Of a stretch of DNA of 64,000 nucleotides, positions 39,312-48,769 are shown one piece after another. The translations under genes were made by a program, and so were the position numbers. Origin of the DNA: Chitinophagaceae bacterium (GTDB lineage Bacteria > Bacteroidota > Bacteroidia > Chitinophagales > Chitinophagaceae); the NCBI GenBank assembly GCA_019638625.1, contig JAHBTK010000002.1, positions 930,001 through 994,000 of the forward strand, given 5' to 3'. Below the pieces are notes generated by a model. That model was not told where the DNA came from. It saw only the letters and a list, made by a program, of their open reading frames with translations, and searched no databases. The first letter of the stretch is position 1. The number at the start of each line of letters is the position of its first letter.

Positions 39312-39648
39312 TGAAGGAAAAGGAGAAGTGGGTTTACCAATGACCTATTATTCAGTTTGTTGTTTATGAACATTCATTTGTTGCTGCACAAACATGGCTT
39401 TCCTTCTTTTTTTGCACCTGCAGGCTTCTGTCTCCACCTGCCTGCTTCATGCTTCTGTTGGTGCGGACACCATGTCCTTCAATTTAAGCCCGGAGGGCTT
39501 GAATTTTAGTAGCCCCCAACGAAGTTGGGGGGGGGACGTGTCGAAGTTTTTGTTGAACCCCATACGGGGTATTTTATCTCTCGCGTTCGTTAAGTTGGCT
39601 ATGGTACGGACACCAACCGATAGTTCAAATGGCGCTGATGAAGGAAAA
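39301..39648. repeat. Non-coding insertion flanked by a 21-bp direct repeat, with three stem-loops
   Basis: The sequence AATGGCGCTGATGAAGGAAA (plus one more A) occurs at 39301-39321 and again at 39628-39648. Between them, 306 bases hold no credible gene but contain a stem-loop built on AAGCCC-GGA-GGGCTT extended by AATT arms (about 39480-39515), CCCCCAAC-GAA-GTTGGGGG (about 39512-39531), and ACCCC-ATA-CGGGGT (about 39557-39571). GGTGCGGACACCA and GGTACGGACACCA flank the stem-loop block (about 39458 and 39602). The copies may be a target duplication of an inserted element or a local tandem duplication. Confidence 0.7.
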
Positions 39649-39677
39649 TAGGCAGGCAGCTTCTTCAGCATCAAATA

Positions 39678-40295
39678 TCAGTGCCCCTCTTCGGGCCAGG
39701 GACCCAATCCCTTCCTGATCAGTACAGGCTCGTCACCGGTACAGTCGATAACGGTGGAGGGGTTCATACCGCCAATACCGCCATCTGCCACAATATCCAC
39801 CAGTTTGTGGAAGTTCCTTTCCATCAGTTCGGGGTCTGTGTACTCTTCCACCATTTCTCCCGGCAGGGTAGTACTCAATATCGGGTGTCCCAGTTCTTCT
39901 ACTATCATACGGGCTATATTATTATCCGGCACCCTGATACCGACCGTATTCTTTTTGCTCTTTAATATCTTAGGTACTTCTTTACTGGAGGGTAATATAA
40001 AAGTATAAGGACCGGGCAAATAGGATTTCAGTAAACGATATAAAGAAGTGGAAATGCTTTTGGTGTATACGCTAAGCTGGCTGAGATCCTGGCATACAAA
40101 AGAGAAATTGGCTTTTTGCGCGTCCACATTTTTAATGCGTGCAATTTTTTCTATCGCCTTATGCTGAAAAATGTCACAGCCCAATCCATAGATGGTATCC
40201 GTGGGATAAATGATAACGCCGCCATTCTGCAAACATTCTACAATGGTCTTGATTTGCCTCGGTTGCGGGTTGACAGGATGTATATGTAGTAACAT
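39678..40295 (-). CDS. YrdC/Sua5-type L-threonylcarbamoyladenylate synthase family protein
   Basis: 205 residues from the ATG at 40295, which leaves 11 bases after the upstream stop; an alternative start at 40316 overlaps that gene. GGVIIYPTDTIYGLGCD, FVCQDLSQLS, PGPYTFILPSS and VGIRVPDN are family signatures. Members make the threonylcarbamoyl-AMP used for tRNA t6A at position 37; the YciO subgroup has a less certain role, and this protein could belong to it. Confidence 0.88.
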   Translation of the reverse strand: MLLHIHPVNPQPRQIKTIVECLQNGGVIIYPTDTIYGLGCDIFQHKAIEKIARIKNVDAQKANFSFVCQDLSQLSVYTKSISTSLYRLLKSYLPGPYTFILPSSKEVPKILKSKKNTVGIRVPDNNIARMIVEELGHPILSTTLPGEMVEEYTDPELMERNFHKLVDIVADGGIGGMNPSTVIDCTGDEPVLIRKGLGPWPEEGH

Positions 40296-40306
40296 AGAAT
40301 AATTTA

Positions 40307-41353
40307 TTAACTCCACACTTTTGTTCCTTCACTGCAGTTGGCACAAATATCAATATTCTTCCTGCTGGACATCAGCTCCCGCCGGAACTGCCTGTAGTTG
40401 TCGTTGTGCCAGATATCTTTAAAGCGTTGCATCTTCAGGTTGCCGAGCCGGTGCATGGCGTCTTTATCAAAGCAGCAGGGCACTACCAGTCCATCCCAGG
40501 TGATAACATTGGCATGCCACAATTTCCAGCAATGGTTGTCCAGCCTGTTTTTTAAAGCATGCCCGTTTTTGGTCTTCCGGTAGCGGCTGAATTTATCTAC
40601 AGAAGGAATGAGGTTATTGGGATCGTTCTCATAATCATATACCTGGGCCGTTTTAAACCACACGTCATCCACCCCCACTTCTTTTGCCAGTTGTTTTACT
40701 TCTTCCACCTGGTGCTCATTGGGTTTCACCACCAGGAACTGGAATACAACAAAAGGTGTTTTGCTTTTCAGCTTCTTTTTCCATTCCACAATTCTTTTAG
40801 CCCCTTCTATTACTTTCTGAAGGTTGCCGCCACGCCGGTATTGCTGATACACTTCCTGTGTGGTACCGTCAATGGAAATGATCAGCCGGTCCAAACCGCT
40901 TTCAATCGTCTTTCGCGCATTGTCGTCATTCAGGTAATGAGCATTGGTGGAAGTGGCCGTGTATATTTTTTTTTGAGAGGCATATTGCACCATGTCCAGG
41001 AAGTCCGGGTTGAGGTAGGGCTCCCCCTGGAAATAGAAGATCAGGTATAATAACTCCCGGTGTATATCATCAATTGTCTGCCGGAAAAAATCTTTCTGGA
41101 GCATACCGGTAGAGCGGGAAAAACTCCGTAAGCCGCTCGGGCATTCCGGGCAGCGCAGGTTGCAGGATGTGGTAGGCTCAAAAGAAATGGAAACCGGGTA
41201 GCCCCATTGCACGGGTTTGTTCGTCCACCGGCTGACATAGTAGCTGCCAAGCACTTTTGCAGCGTTCCATCCCCGCCGGATGCTGAGTTTCGATAATAGA
41301 TTTATGGTATCATGTAAGTGAAATCCCGGCATATCTTTTATAAAGGTAAACAA
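40307..41353 (-). CDS. Radical SAM/SPASM-domain protein
   Basis: 348 residues. The radical SAM cluster motif CxxxCxxC is in TTSCNLRCPECPSG. The C-terminal SPASM-like part has cysteines in HCWKLWHANV, VVPCCFDKDAMHRLGNL and ICANCSEGT. Such proteins modify peptides, cofactors or lipids; no precursor peptide gene is evident nearby. It is co-directional with YrdC (11 bases) and probably in one unit. Confidence 0.87.
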   Translation of the reverse strand: MFTFIKDMPGFHLHDTINLLSKLSIRRGWNAAKVLGSYYVSRWTNKPVQWGYPVSISFEPTTSCNLRCPECPSGLRSFSRSTGMLQKDFFRQTIDDIHRELLYLIFYFQGEPYLNPDFLDMVQYASQKKIYTATSTNAHYLNDDNARKTIESGLDRLIISIDGTTQEVYQQYRRGGNLQKVIEGAKRIVEWKKKLKSKTPFVVFQFLVVKPNEHQVEEVKQLAKEVGVDDVWFKTAQVYDYENDPNNLIPSVDKFSRYRKTKNGHALKNRLDNHCWKLWHANVITWDGLVVPCCFDKDAMHRLGNLKMQRFKDIWHNDNYRQFRRELMSSRKNIDICANCSEGTKVWS

Positions 41354-41396
41354 TGATTGAGCAAAAAGGTAATTAGCGATTTACGGTGTATTCATT

Positions 41397-41414
41397 TTTG
41401 CTATTTTTAGCAAA
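41397..41414. promoter_or_regulatory. Inverted repeat in divergent promoter region
   Basis: TTTGCTA and its exact complement TAGCAAA separated by TTTT, midway between the divergent radical SAM gene (start 41353) and the fusion gene at 41466. It may be an operator; no regulator is identified. Confidence 0.35.
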
Positions 41415-41465
41415 CAAAAAAAACCTATAACTTAGGTTTCATAAAGAATAAATTATTAAAACAAA

Positions 41466-44400
41466 ATGAAAAGAAAATATTGTGGTTTTGTTTGGGGTAT
41501 CTTTTTTTTAGCGATTGGCTGCATAAACGCAGATAACAAACACCATCCAACTCCCGGAAATGGAAAATTTTACGCGGTGCAGGACGAAAAAACCGGCGCC
41601 ATATCTGTATTCCGGGAAGGGGGTGATCAACCGGTGGTCACGCAAAATGCGCAACCTGATTTCCGTCCTTACCTGCATCCCCTTGTTGCCCCGGATGGCA
41701 GGGAAGAATTAACGGAATACAGCCCTTCCCATCATAAGCATCAAACCGGCATTTACTGGGGCTTTACACGCGTGAACGGGCGTGACTATTTTCATAATCC
41801 CGGGAACGGGTATTGGAAAAAAGTTTCTGCTTTTATTACGGAGAAAGAAGGCAGTGAAGTAAAATGGCAAACAGTGTATGATCTGCTGGATGAAGCCGGC
41901 AGCCCCATTTTGACCGAAACACAAAAATGGGCCCTAAAAGAAGACAGCGGGCAATATGTGATGACCCTCGAATGGCAGGGTGAAGCCAAAAAGGATATTA
42001 CCATTGGAAAATATGATTATGGCGGACTATTTATCAGGATGCCCTGGAAGGAAGGGATTGAAGGGGGGGTGATGAACAGCGTAAGGCAAAGAAACCAGCA
42101 GGCTGAAGGCCAGCGGGCAACCTGGGTGGATGTAGGTATACAGCTCGGCGAAAGGGAAGACCTGGCACATATAGCAGTATTTGATCACCCGGAGAACAAA
42201 GGCTATCCGCAGCACTGGCGCGTAGACAACCAACTGGGTATAGGCCCGGCTCCTGCCCGTGAAGGTGATCTCACTATCAAAGCCGGTGAAACGGAAGTCA
42301 TCCGGCACCAGTTGATCGTATATACCGGCGACCTGGATGATCTGAAACTTTCCGAACAATGGAGCAGGTTCACCGGGAATGAGAACGCGCTGTATGCTAC
42401 CGCCATGATGTGGAAAATCGCCCAGGAAGAAGGGTTGAACGCAAAGTTCCTTACGCCTGATGAAGCTGTGGCCGCCATGACGGTGAAAGAGGGTTACAAA
42501 GTGAATGTATGGGCGGCGGAGCCATTGATGACACAACCCATGGCATTCTGCTGGGACGACAGAGGACGGTTATGGATAGCTGAAAACAGGGATTACGAAT
42601 CAAGAGGGCATGGCTTTTCCAATGCCGGAGACAGCCGCATATTGATACTGGAGGATACAGACGGAGATGGAAAAGCGGATTCCAGGAAGGTTTTTATGGA
42701 AGGGCTGGCATTCCCTGCCGCTATAGCGGTCGGGTTTGATGGGGTGTTTATCGGGGCACCGCCTAACCTGCTGTTTGTGCCGGACAGAGATCACGACGAT
42801 AAAGCGGATACAGCCGATATAGAAATCAGGCTAACGGGCTGGGGTATACGAGACCGGCATGAAACCCTGAACAGCCTTCATTGGGGACCCGATGGCTGGC
42901 TGTATGGCTGCCAGGGCTTCGCCACGCCTTCCAAAGTAAGAAAACCGCAGGGCAAGGGAAAGCTGTATAAACATAAGGACCCCTTCCCGGAAGATATCCT
43001 GGAAGGTGAAGGGGTAGATATTAACGGGGGAGTCTGGCGGTATCATCCTACCAAAGATATTTTTGAAGTGGTAGCACACGGGTTCAGCAATCCGTGGGGC
43101 ATTGATTATGATGCGAAAGGCCAGTTGTTTATCAGCGCCTGCGTAATACCGCATATGTGGCACGTGATACCCGGTGGCATTTATCACCGACAGGGCGGTC
43201 AGCATTTCAACCCTTATGTGTATGAGGATATAAGAACCATTACCAACCATAGCCATCGCTCAGCGCATGGCGGCGCCCGTATTTACCAGTCCGATGCTTT
43301 CCCGGCTTCCCAGCAGGGAAGGATATTTATGGCCAATATCCATGAACATGCCGTCCTTTCTGACATACTTAAACCCAGAGGTTCCGGATTTGTAGCCAGC
43401 CATGGCGATGATTTTGTATTGGCCAACAATGCACAATGGGTGGGTTTCAGCATGGAAATAGGTCCCGATGGCGGGCTGTATGCGCTCGACTGGCATGATG
43501 CAGATATCTGCGGGCAAAAAGTATTAAATACTGAAACCGGCAGGATATTCAGGATTATGCCTGAGAAATCGGAAGCTGAAAACTGGAACGGAAGATATTC
43601 GGACCTGACCAAAATGAACGACGGGCAACTGGTGGACCTGCAAACCAGCAGGAGCGACTGGCATGCACGCAGGGCAAGGGTGATTTTGCAATCCCGTGCG
43701 GCAGCAGGCAAACTGCAATCCCGGACACCGGAGCTACTGCTGAAAATCTTTCAATCCAACCCGGAGGTCAACATCCGGCTGAAGGCGCTGTGGGCGTTGC
43801 ATGTAACAAAAGGCCTTTCCCCGGAAGTACTGATAAAGGCTTTGGGAGATAAAGAGGAGTACATCAGGGCCTGGGCCATTCAATTGCTGTGCGAAGACAG
43901 GGACCCGCCGGCAGCAGCAAAAAGCAAATTTATCTCCATGGCATCCTCAGACCCGTCGCCGGTAGTACGGCTCTATTTGGCCAGCGCCTCACAACGAACG
44001 GATAAGGAAACAGCCTGGAAAACGATCGCGGGATTATTGAAGCACGAGGAAGATATCAAAGATCACAATCTTCCTAAAATGATATGGTATGCACTGGAAC
44101 CATTGGCAAAAGATGATCCCGCAAGGGCATTGCAACTGGCAGCAGATTCCAGGATACCTCTGATCTCCCGGTTTGTCGCCCGGCGTGCCGTGGATGGCAA
44201 TTCACTGGACGAGTTGGTGGCAACTATCGGGAAGCGTCCGAAAACCCTGGAGCCCTTACTGGAGGGCATGTTGAGTGGTATGGAGGGGCGCACGGATATC
44301 ACCCCCCCGGCCGCCTGGAAAAATGTGTACAGCTCACTCCAGTCAAAAAACAACGAGGCATCGCAGTTGGCGGGACAGGTCTCGGATCTGTTTGGCGACA

Positions 44401-45284
44401 GTGAAGCCGCGCAGCGGGCTTTAACCACATTGAAAAATAAAAATGCGGGTGCTGACCAGCGTAAAAAAGCCCTTCAGGCGCTCACGGTACAGCAACGCAA
44501 AGAACTGGCCTCCCTGATCCCGGAGCTGATAAACGACCCATTACTCCGCACGGATATTATTCATTCCATTGCCGCCTTTGACAGGCGCGACTTGGGAAGC
44601 CTGCTGATAAACCAATACAAAAGCCTGAATGATACAGACAAAGCAGCGGCCATACAAACACTTTCTTCCAGGCCCACTTACGGCTGGATGCTTACGGAAG
44701 AGTTGAAAAAAGGAAATATTCCCAAAAGAGAAGTCTCCGCCAATGCAGCACGTCAGTTGAGAAGAGTTGTCGGAAGTGGTTTTGTAGAAGTTTGGGGACC
44801 GATAGACGACAAACCCCATGATGAAAAGGAATATAAAAAATACAGCGCCCTGATGAGCAGTGAAGCTGCCAGAAAAGCAGATATCGCCAACGGGCAGGCG
44901 GTGTTTGCGAAAACCTGCGGTACCTGCCACAAAATGTACGGGAAAGGCGGCGAAGTAGGTCCCGACCTTACAGGATCCAACAGGTCAAACCTGGAGTATC
45001 TGCTGTTCAATATTTTAACGCCCAGCGCCGAGATACAGGATGATTATAAAATGGTGGTGGTCACCACCCGGGACGGCAGGACCTATTCGGGGAACGTGGT
45101 CGGCGAAAACCAGCGCCAGATCACCATGCGGATCGCCGGTCAGGATGATGTGATCATCAACAAATCTTCCATTCAGTCAAAAGAGGTTACAGATGTGTCG
45201 CTGATGCCCCAGGGGCTGCTAAATACGCTGACGGATAAAGAGATCATTGACCTGCTCCACTACCTGCAATTTGCAGGAGGGTAA
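41466..45284 (+). CDS. Four-part lipoprotein: PmoA-like, sorbosone-type dehydrogenase, HEAT repeats, cytochrome c
   Basis: 1272 residues. A lipoprotein signal has C19 (FFLAIGC). Residues about 25-300 form a PmoA-like (DUF6807) domain. Residues 330-690 are a PVC-type propeller dehydrogenase (MTVKEGYKVNVWAAEPLMTQPM, FCWDDRGRLWIAENRDYESRG, VDINGGVWRY). Residues about 700-1100 hold HEAT-like helical repeats. A haem c site CxxCH is at 1151-1155 (CGTCHKMYGKGGEVGPDLTG). It is probably anchored in the envelope and oxidises a sugar or polyol, passing electrons to the haem. Substrate unknown. Confidence 0.88.
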   Translation: MKRKYCGFVWGIFFLAIGCINADNKHHPTPGNGKFYAVQDEKTGAISVFREGGDQPVVTQNAQPDFRPYLHPLVAPDGREELTEYSPSHHKHQTGIYWGFTRVNGRDYFHNPGNGYWKKVSAFITEKEGSEVKWQTVYDLLDEAGSPILTETQKWALKEDSGQYVMTLEWQGEAKKDITIGKYDYGGLFIRMPWKEGIEGGVMNSVRQRNQQAEGQRATWVDVGIQLGEREDLAHIAVFDHPENKGYPQHWRVDNQLGIGPAPAREGDLTIKAGETEVIRHQLIVYTGDLDDLKLSEQWSRFTGNENALYATAMMWKIAQEEGLNAKFLTPDEAVAAMTVKEGYKVNVWAAEPLMTQPMAFCWDDRGRLWIAENRDYESRGHGFSNAGDSRILILEDTDGDGKADSRKVFMEGLAFPAAIAVGFDGVFIGAPPNLLFVPDRDHDDKADTADIEIRLTGWGIRDRHETLNSLHWGPDGWLYGCQGFATPSKVRKPQGKGKLYKHKDPFPEDILEGEGVDINGGVWRYHPTKDIFEVVAHGFSNPWGIDYDAKGQLFISACVIPHMWHVIPGGIYHRQGGQHFNPYVYEDIRTITNHSHRSAHGGARIYQSDAFPASQQGRIFMANIHEHAVLSDILKPRGSGFVASHGDDFVLANNAQWVGFSMEIGPDGGLYALDWHDADICGQKVLNTETGRIFRIMPEKSEAENWNGRYSDLTKMNDGQLVDLQTSRSDWHARRARVILQSRAAAGKLQSRTPELLLKIFQSNPEVNIRLKALWALHVTKGLSPEVLIKALGDKEEYIRAWAIQLLCEDRDPPAAAKSKFISMASSDPSPVVRLYLASASQRTDKETAWKTIAGLLKHEEDIKDHNLPKMIWYALEPLAKDDPARALQLAADSRIPLISRFVARRAVDGNSLDELVATIGKRPKTLEPLLEGMLSGMEGRTDITPPAAWKNVYSSLQSKNNEASQLAGQVSDLFGDSEAAQRALTTLKNKNAGADQRKKALQALTVQQRKELASLIPELINDPLLRTDIIHSIAAFDRRDLGSLLINQYKSLNDTDKAAAIQTLSSRPTYGWMLTEELKKGNIPKREVSANAARQLRRVVGSGFVEVWGPIDDKPHDEKEYKKYSALMSSEAARKADIANGQAVFAKTCGTCHKMYGKGGEVGPDLTGSNRSNLEYLLFNILTPSAEIQDDYKMVVVTTRDGRTYSGNVVGENQRQITMRIAGQDDVIINKSSIQSKEVTDVSLMPQGLLNTLTDKEIIDLLHYLQFAGG

Positions 45285-45342
45285 CGCAAAGGAAATACCG
45301 GATTTCGTACATTTATCATATAAAATAAGTCAATGAGACGCT

Positions 45343-46248
45343 ATGGAGTTTATTGATTATTATAAGATACTTGGGTTAAAGAAAGATGCATCGCAGGATG
45401 ATATAAAAAAGGCCTACCGAAAGCTTGCCAGGCAGCATCACCCTGATCTGAACCCGAATGATAAGGAAGCCAACAAAAAATTTCAGCAGATCAATGAAGC
45501 CAACGAAGTGCTGAGTGACCCGGAGAAAAGAAAAAAATATGACCAGTATGGAGAGAACTGGCAACATGCAGAGCAGTTTGAACAGGCAAGGCAATCCGGG
45601 CAACGAAGCGGCGCCGGCGCTTATCGGGAAAATCCTTTTGGCGGCGGTGATTTTTCATCGGAGAGTTTTTCTTCCGGAGACTTTTCGGACTTTTTCACTT
45701 CCATGTTCGGAGGCGGTGGGGGAAGGAGCAGCCATACTAAATTTCGCGGACAGGATTACAATGCGGAGTTTCAGATCAGCCTGCGGGACGCCTATACCAC
45801 GCACCAGCAAACATTTACCGTTAACGATAAAAATGTACGGATCACAATACCCGCAGGGGTAGCCGACGGGCAAACCATTAAGCTGAAAGGTTATGGCGCT
45901 CCCGGAATAAACGGCGGACCCGCGGGCGACCTGTACATTACTTTTCAGATTGCAGAAGATGCTGTTTTCAAACGGCTCGGTGATGACCTGTATATAACGG
46001 CTGACCTGGACTTATATACAGCGGTATTGGGTGGCGAAAAAATCATTGAAACACTGAGCGGAAAAGTGAAGCTGAAAGTAAAGGAAGGAACCCAGAACGG
46101 CGCCAAAACCAGACTGAAAGGGAAGGGTTTTCCTGTTTACAAAAAAGAAAACGAGTCTGGCGACCTGATCGTTACCTGGAATGTAAAGCTGCCGGAAAAC
46201 CTGACAGAAAAACAAAAGGAATTGTTCAGAGAACTTTCTAAACTGTAA
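45343..46248 (+). CDS. cbpA: DnaJ-like co-chaperone CbpA
   Basis: 301 residues. The J domain at 4-70 has HPD at 33-35. A Gly/Phe/Ser-rich linker runs over about 85-125. The two C-terminal substrate-binding beta domains follow without the zinc-finger region of DnaJ, which defines the CbpA/DjlA-type (class B) form. It stimulates DnaK ATPase. It is followed 11 bases later by its modulator gene. Confidence 0.93.
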   Translation: MEFIDYYKILGLKKDASQDDIKKAYRKLARQHHPDLNPNDKEANKKFQQINEANEVLSDPEKRKKYDQYGENWQHAEQFEQARQSGQRSGAGAYRENPFGGGDFSSESFSSGDFSDFFTSMFGGGGGRSSHTKFRGQDYNAEFQISLRDAYTTHQQTFTVNDKNVRITIPAGVADGQTIKLKGYGAPGINGGPAGDLYITFQIAEDAVFKRLGDDLYITADLDLYTAVLGGEKIIETLSGKVKLKVKEGTQNGAKTRLKGKGFPVYKKENESGDLIVTWNVKLPENLTEKQKELFRELSKL

Positions 46249-46259
46249 AATGCCTGTGT

Positions 46260-46559
46260 ATGCCAGTAAATAAAGAACTTATAGCAAAAGAAGAATATTG
46301 TTCGATCAACAATATTGAAGTTGCTTTTATTGATCGCCTGTATGAGTATGGACTACTTGAAATACGCTCTGTTGAACAAAGGCATTTTATTCATTTGGAC
46401 CAGTTGCAGACACTGGAGCGTTTTACCAGGCTGCATTACGATCTGGATATCAATATGGAGGGGATAGACGCGATTGCCAACCTGCTGGAAAGAGTGAAAA
46501 CCATGCAGCAGGAAATACAGGAACTCAAAAGCCGGCTCCATATTTATTCAATAGAATAG
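46260..46559 (+). CDS. cbpM: Chaperone modulator CbpM
   Basis: 99 residues with a MerR-like winged-helix N-terminus (LIAKEEYCSINNIEVAFIDRLYEYGLLEI) and a C-terminal helix (LLERVKTMQQEIQELKSRL). It is next to cbpA, as in other bacteria, where CbpM binds the J domain and inhibits CbpA. Confidence 0.88.
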   Translation: MPVNKELIAKEEYCSINNIEVAFIDRLYEYGLLEIRSVEQRHFIHLDQLQTLERFTRLHYDLDINMEGIDAIANLLERVKTMQQEIQELKSRLHIYSIE

Positions 46560-46593
46560 CTGCTGACCATGTGTCAATTGTAGTAAAACCATC

Positions 46594-47769
46594 ATGCAGA
46601 AATTTACCGTACTTCTTGTTATTTTTTTTTGTGTTGGCAGCGCTAAAGCGCAACAACCGGTTATTGAATCAAGCCTGATATTTCCCCCACAGGAAAAACA
46701 TGTTCATGGCAGTTCCATTGTAGCGCTGCCCAACGGCGATTTGCTGGCTGCCTGGTTTCATGGCAGTGGGGAACGGACACAGGATGATGTGAAGATCATG
46801 GGCGCCCGCCTTAAAAAAGGAGGAAAAAAATGGAGCGCTCCCTTTCTGCTGGCGGACACACCCGATATGCCGGATTGTAACCCGGTCCTGTTTCTCAACA
46901 AATCCGGTAAGCTTTTCCTGGTATGGATCGCGGTGCAGGCCAACCGCTGGGAGTATTCTATCCTGCGCCTTCGCACATCTGTCAATTATTTAAAACCAGG
47001 CGCTCCTGTATGGAACTGGCAGGACAATATCCTGCTAAAACCCGGAAAGGAGTTTGAAGAGGAAGTGGCGGCTAGGTTCAAAGAACTGCCGGATGACGGA
47101 CGGGGCTGGTCGGAGTACGCGCCGCCCTACGACAATATGGTGGTGGATGCCAGTAAAGATTTATTGAAACGCAGTATAGGGTGGATGACAAGAATAAAAC
47201 CCATTGTCACCCATTCCGGAAGGATCTTGCTCCCCCTGTACTCAGACGGTTTGAACTTCTCCCTGGTGGCGATTTCTGATAATGACGGGGAAACATGGTA
47301 TCCCAGTCTGCCTATTGTAGGCCGGGGACCTATACAACCGGCCCTCGGACAGCGAAAAGACGGTACCATTGCCGCCTTTATGCGGGACAGCGGTGATGAG
47401 CCTTCCAGGGTACATTACAGCGAATCGAAGGACAACGGCAAAACATGGACGGCTACCCGGAAAACAGAAATCCCCAATACCGCCAGCGTGGAGATCTGTG
47501 TACTTGCAAACGGATACTGGGCATTTTTGGGAAATGATATTAATGATGGCAGGTACCAGCTAAGCCTGTACCTGTCGGATGATGAAGGGAAGTCCTGGAA
47601 ATGGAAGACAAAAATTGAAGATCACCCGAAAGATGGAGGCGGATATTCCTATCCCGCACTTATACAAACCAAAGACGGTTTGCTCAGGATGACTTATTCC
47701 CATCATGCCGGGAAGGGGAACAACTCGATTAAATATGTAGTGGTAGACCCCCTGAAACTGGTTAAGTAA
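46594..47769 (+). CDS. Secreted sialidase/BNR-repeat family protein
   Basis: 391 residues with a signal peptide (MQKFTVLLVIFFCVGSAKAQ). The six-bladed propeller is shown by Asp-box-like S-x-D-x-G-x-T/S-W units: SDNDGETW, SKDNGKTW and SDDEGKSW. The start SSIVALPNGDLLAAWFHGSGE is like that of exo-alpha-sialidase-type proteins. True sialidase activity is uncertain: related rhamnosidase-type or unknown glycosidases share the fold. The HpaI aldolase is 23 bases downstream. Confidence 0.85.
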   Translation: MQKFTVLLVIFFCVGSAKAQQPVIESSLIFPPQEKHVHGSSIVALPNGDLLAAWFHGSGERTQDDVKIMGARLKKGGKKWSAPFLLADTPDMPDCNPVLFLNKSGKLFLVWIAVQANRWEYSILRLRTSVNYLKPGAPVWNWQDNILLKPGKEFEEEVAARFKELPDDGRGWSEYAPPYDNMVVDASKDLLKRSIGWMTRIKPIVTHSGRILLPLYSDGLNFSLVAISDNDGETWYPSLPIVGRGPIQPALGQRKDGTIAAFMRDSGDEPSRVHYSESKDNGKTWTATRKTEIPNTASVEICVLANGYWAFLGNDINDGRYQLSLYLSDDEGKSWKWKTKIEDHPKDGGGYSYPALIQTKDGLLRMTYSHHAGKGNNSIKYVVVDPLKLVK

Positions 47770-47792
47770 TTTATACAACTAATCATACTGTT

Positions 47793-48617
47793 ATGCTTGA
47801 TCAACCATCCGGGTTTGCTGCCAAACTGAAAAACGGCAACAACGTATATGGAACCTGCCTTACCTCCACCTCTCCCGGCTGGGCAATGGTGCTGAAAAAA
47901 TCAGAGCTTGATTTTGTATTCATCGACACGGAACATACGGCAATTAACCGCGCCGAAATGGCCAAAATGAGCCAGGTTGCAGCCGCGTACGGTATTACCC
48001 CTATTGTACGCATCCCCTCTCCCGATCCCTACCTGGTTTGCCAGGCCATTGATGCCGGGGCCAAAGGCGTAATCGCACCCTACCTGGAAAATGTAGAACA
48101 GATCAAAGAGCTGGTGGGAGCCGTTAAACTAAGACCCCTGAAAGGAGAAGTTCTGCAGCAGGTACTGGACGGCAGAAAAACATTGTCTGCAGAAATGCAA
48201 ACCTATCTCCGGAATTATAATGCAGGCAACATAGCCATAGCGAATATTGAAAGTGTGCCGGCAATGGAAAAGCTGGATGAACTGCTGGCTGTGTCCGGGC
48301 TGGATGGCGTGTTTATCGGGCCTCATGATCTCTCTATCAGCCTGGGTATCCCTGAGCAGTATGACCACCCGGAATTTGAAAAAGCAGTAAAACATATCAT
48401 TCACACCACGCGCAAAAAGGGACTGGCAATCGGTATTCATTTTTCACTGAAGCCCGAAAGGCAGGTGCAGTGGATGAAAGAAGGCGTTAATATCGTCATC
48501 CATAGCTCGGACATCGCGTTGTTCAGCCAAAAGCTGAATGCTGATCTCCGGGAGATAAAGGAAGCAGTGGGGGATGCAGGCAAAGAAACGGGCGATGATG
48601 CAGCACCCGTCGTTTAG
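47793..48617 (+). CDS. HpcH/HpaI-family aldolase
   Basis: 274-residue class II, metal-dependent pyruvate aldolase (FVFIDTEHTAINRAEMAKM, RIPSPDPYLVCQAIDAGAKGVIAPYLEN, ANIESVPAMEKLDELL, GLDGVFIGPHDLSISLG). E and D ligands in IES and IGPHD bind the metal. It probably cleaves a 2-keto-3-deoxy sugar acid. With the preceding glycosidase-fold and dehydrogenase genes it suggests sugar breakdown, but the substrate cannot be fixed. Confidence 0.9.
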   Translation: MLDQPSGFAAKLKNGNNVYGTCLTSTSPGWAMVLKKSELDFVFIDTEHTAINRAEMAKMSQVAAAYGITPIVRIPSPDPYLVCQAIDAGAKGVIAPYLENVEQIKELVGAVKLRPLKGEVLQQVLDGRKTLSAEMQTYLRNYNAGNIAIANIESVPAMEKLDELLAVSGLDGVFIGPHDLSISLGIPEQYDHPEFEKAVKHIIHTTRKKGLAIGIHFSLKPERQVQWMKEGVNIVIHSSDIALFSQKLNADLREIKEAVGDAGKETGDDAAPVV

Positions 48618-48769
48618 CGGAAGCGGCTTTATGGTAAAACAGTCCCCGTTTCCCGGTAACCTCCCGGCGTTTTCCCGACGCCCGTGAATAAATTATTCCT
48701 ACAAAGCAGCTTTTGCTATAATAATTTTCTTACTTTTTAGTTCTACCTTTTACAAAAGCTGTTATTGTT

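Noticed and set aside
39394..39674. Small open frames (85 and 75 residues) in the 39.3-kb insertion
   Set aside because: They run through the hairpins and the direct repeat on both strands with no signal, domain or ribosome site; they are better explained as chance frames in repeat DNA.
46594..48617. A sialic acid catabolic locus
   Set aside because: The propeller protein has Asp boxes, but no N-acetylneuraminate lyase, epimerase or transporter is near; the aldolase is of the HpaI type, so sialic acid use is not supported.
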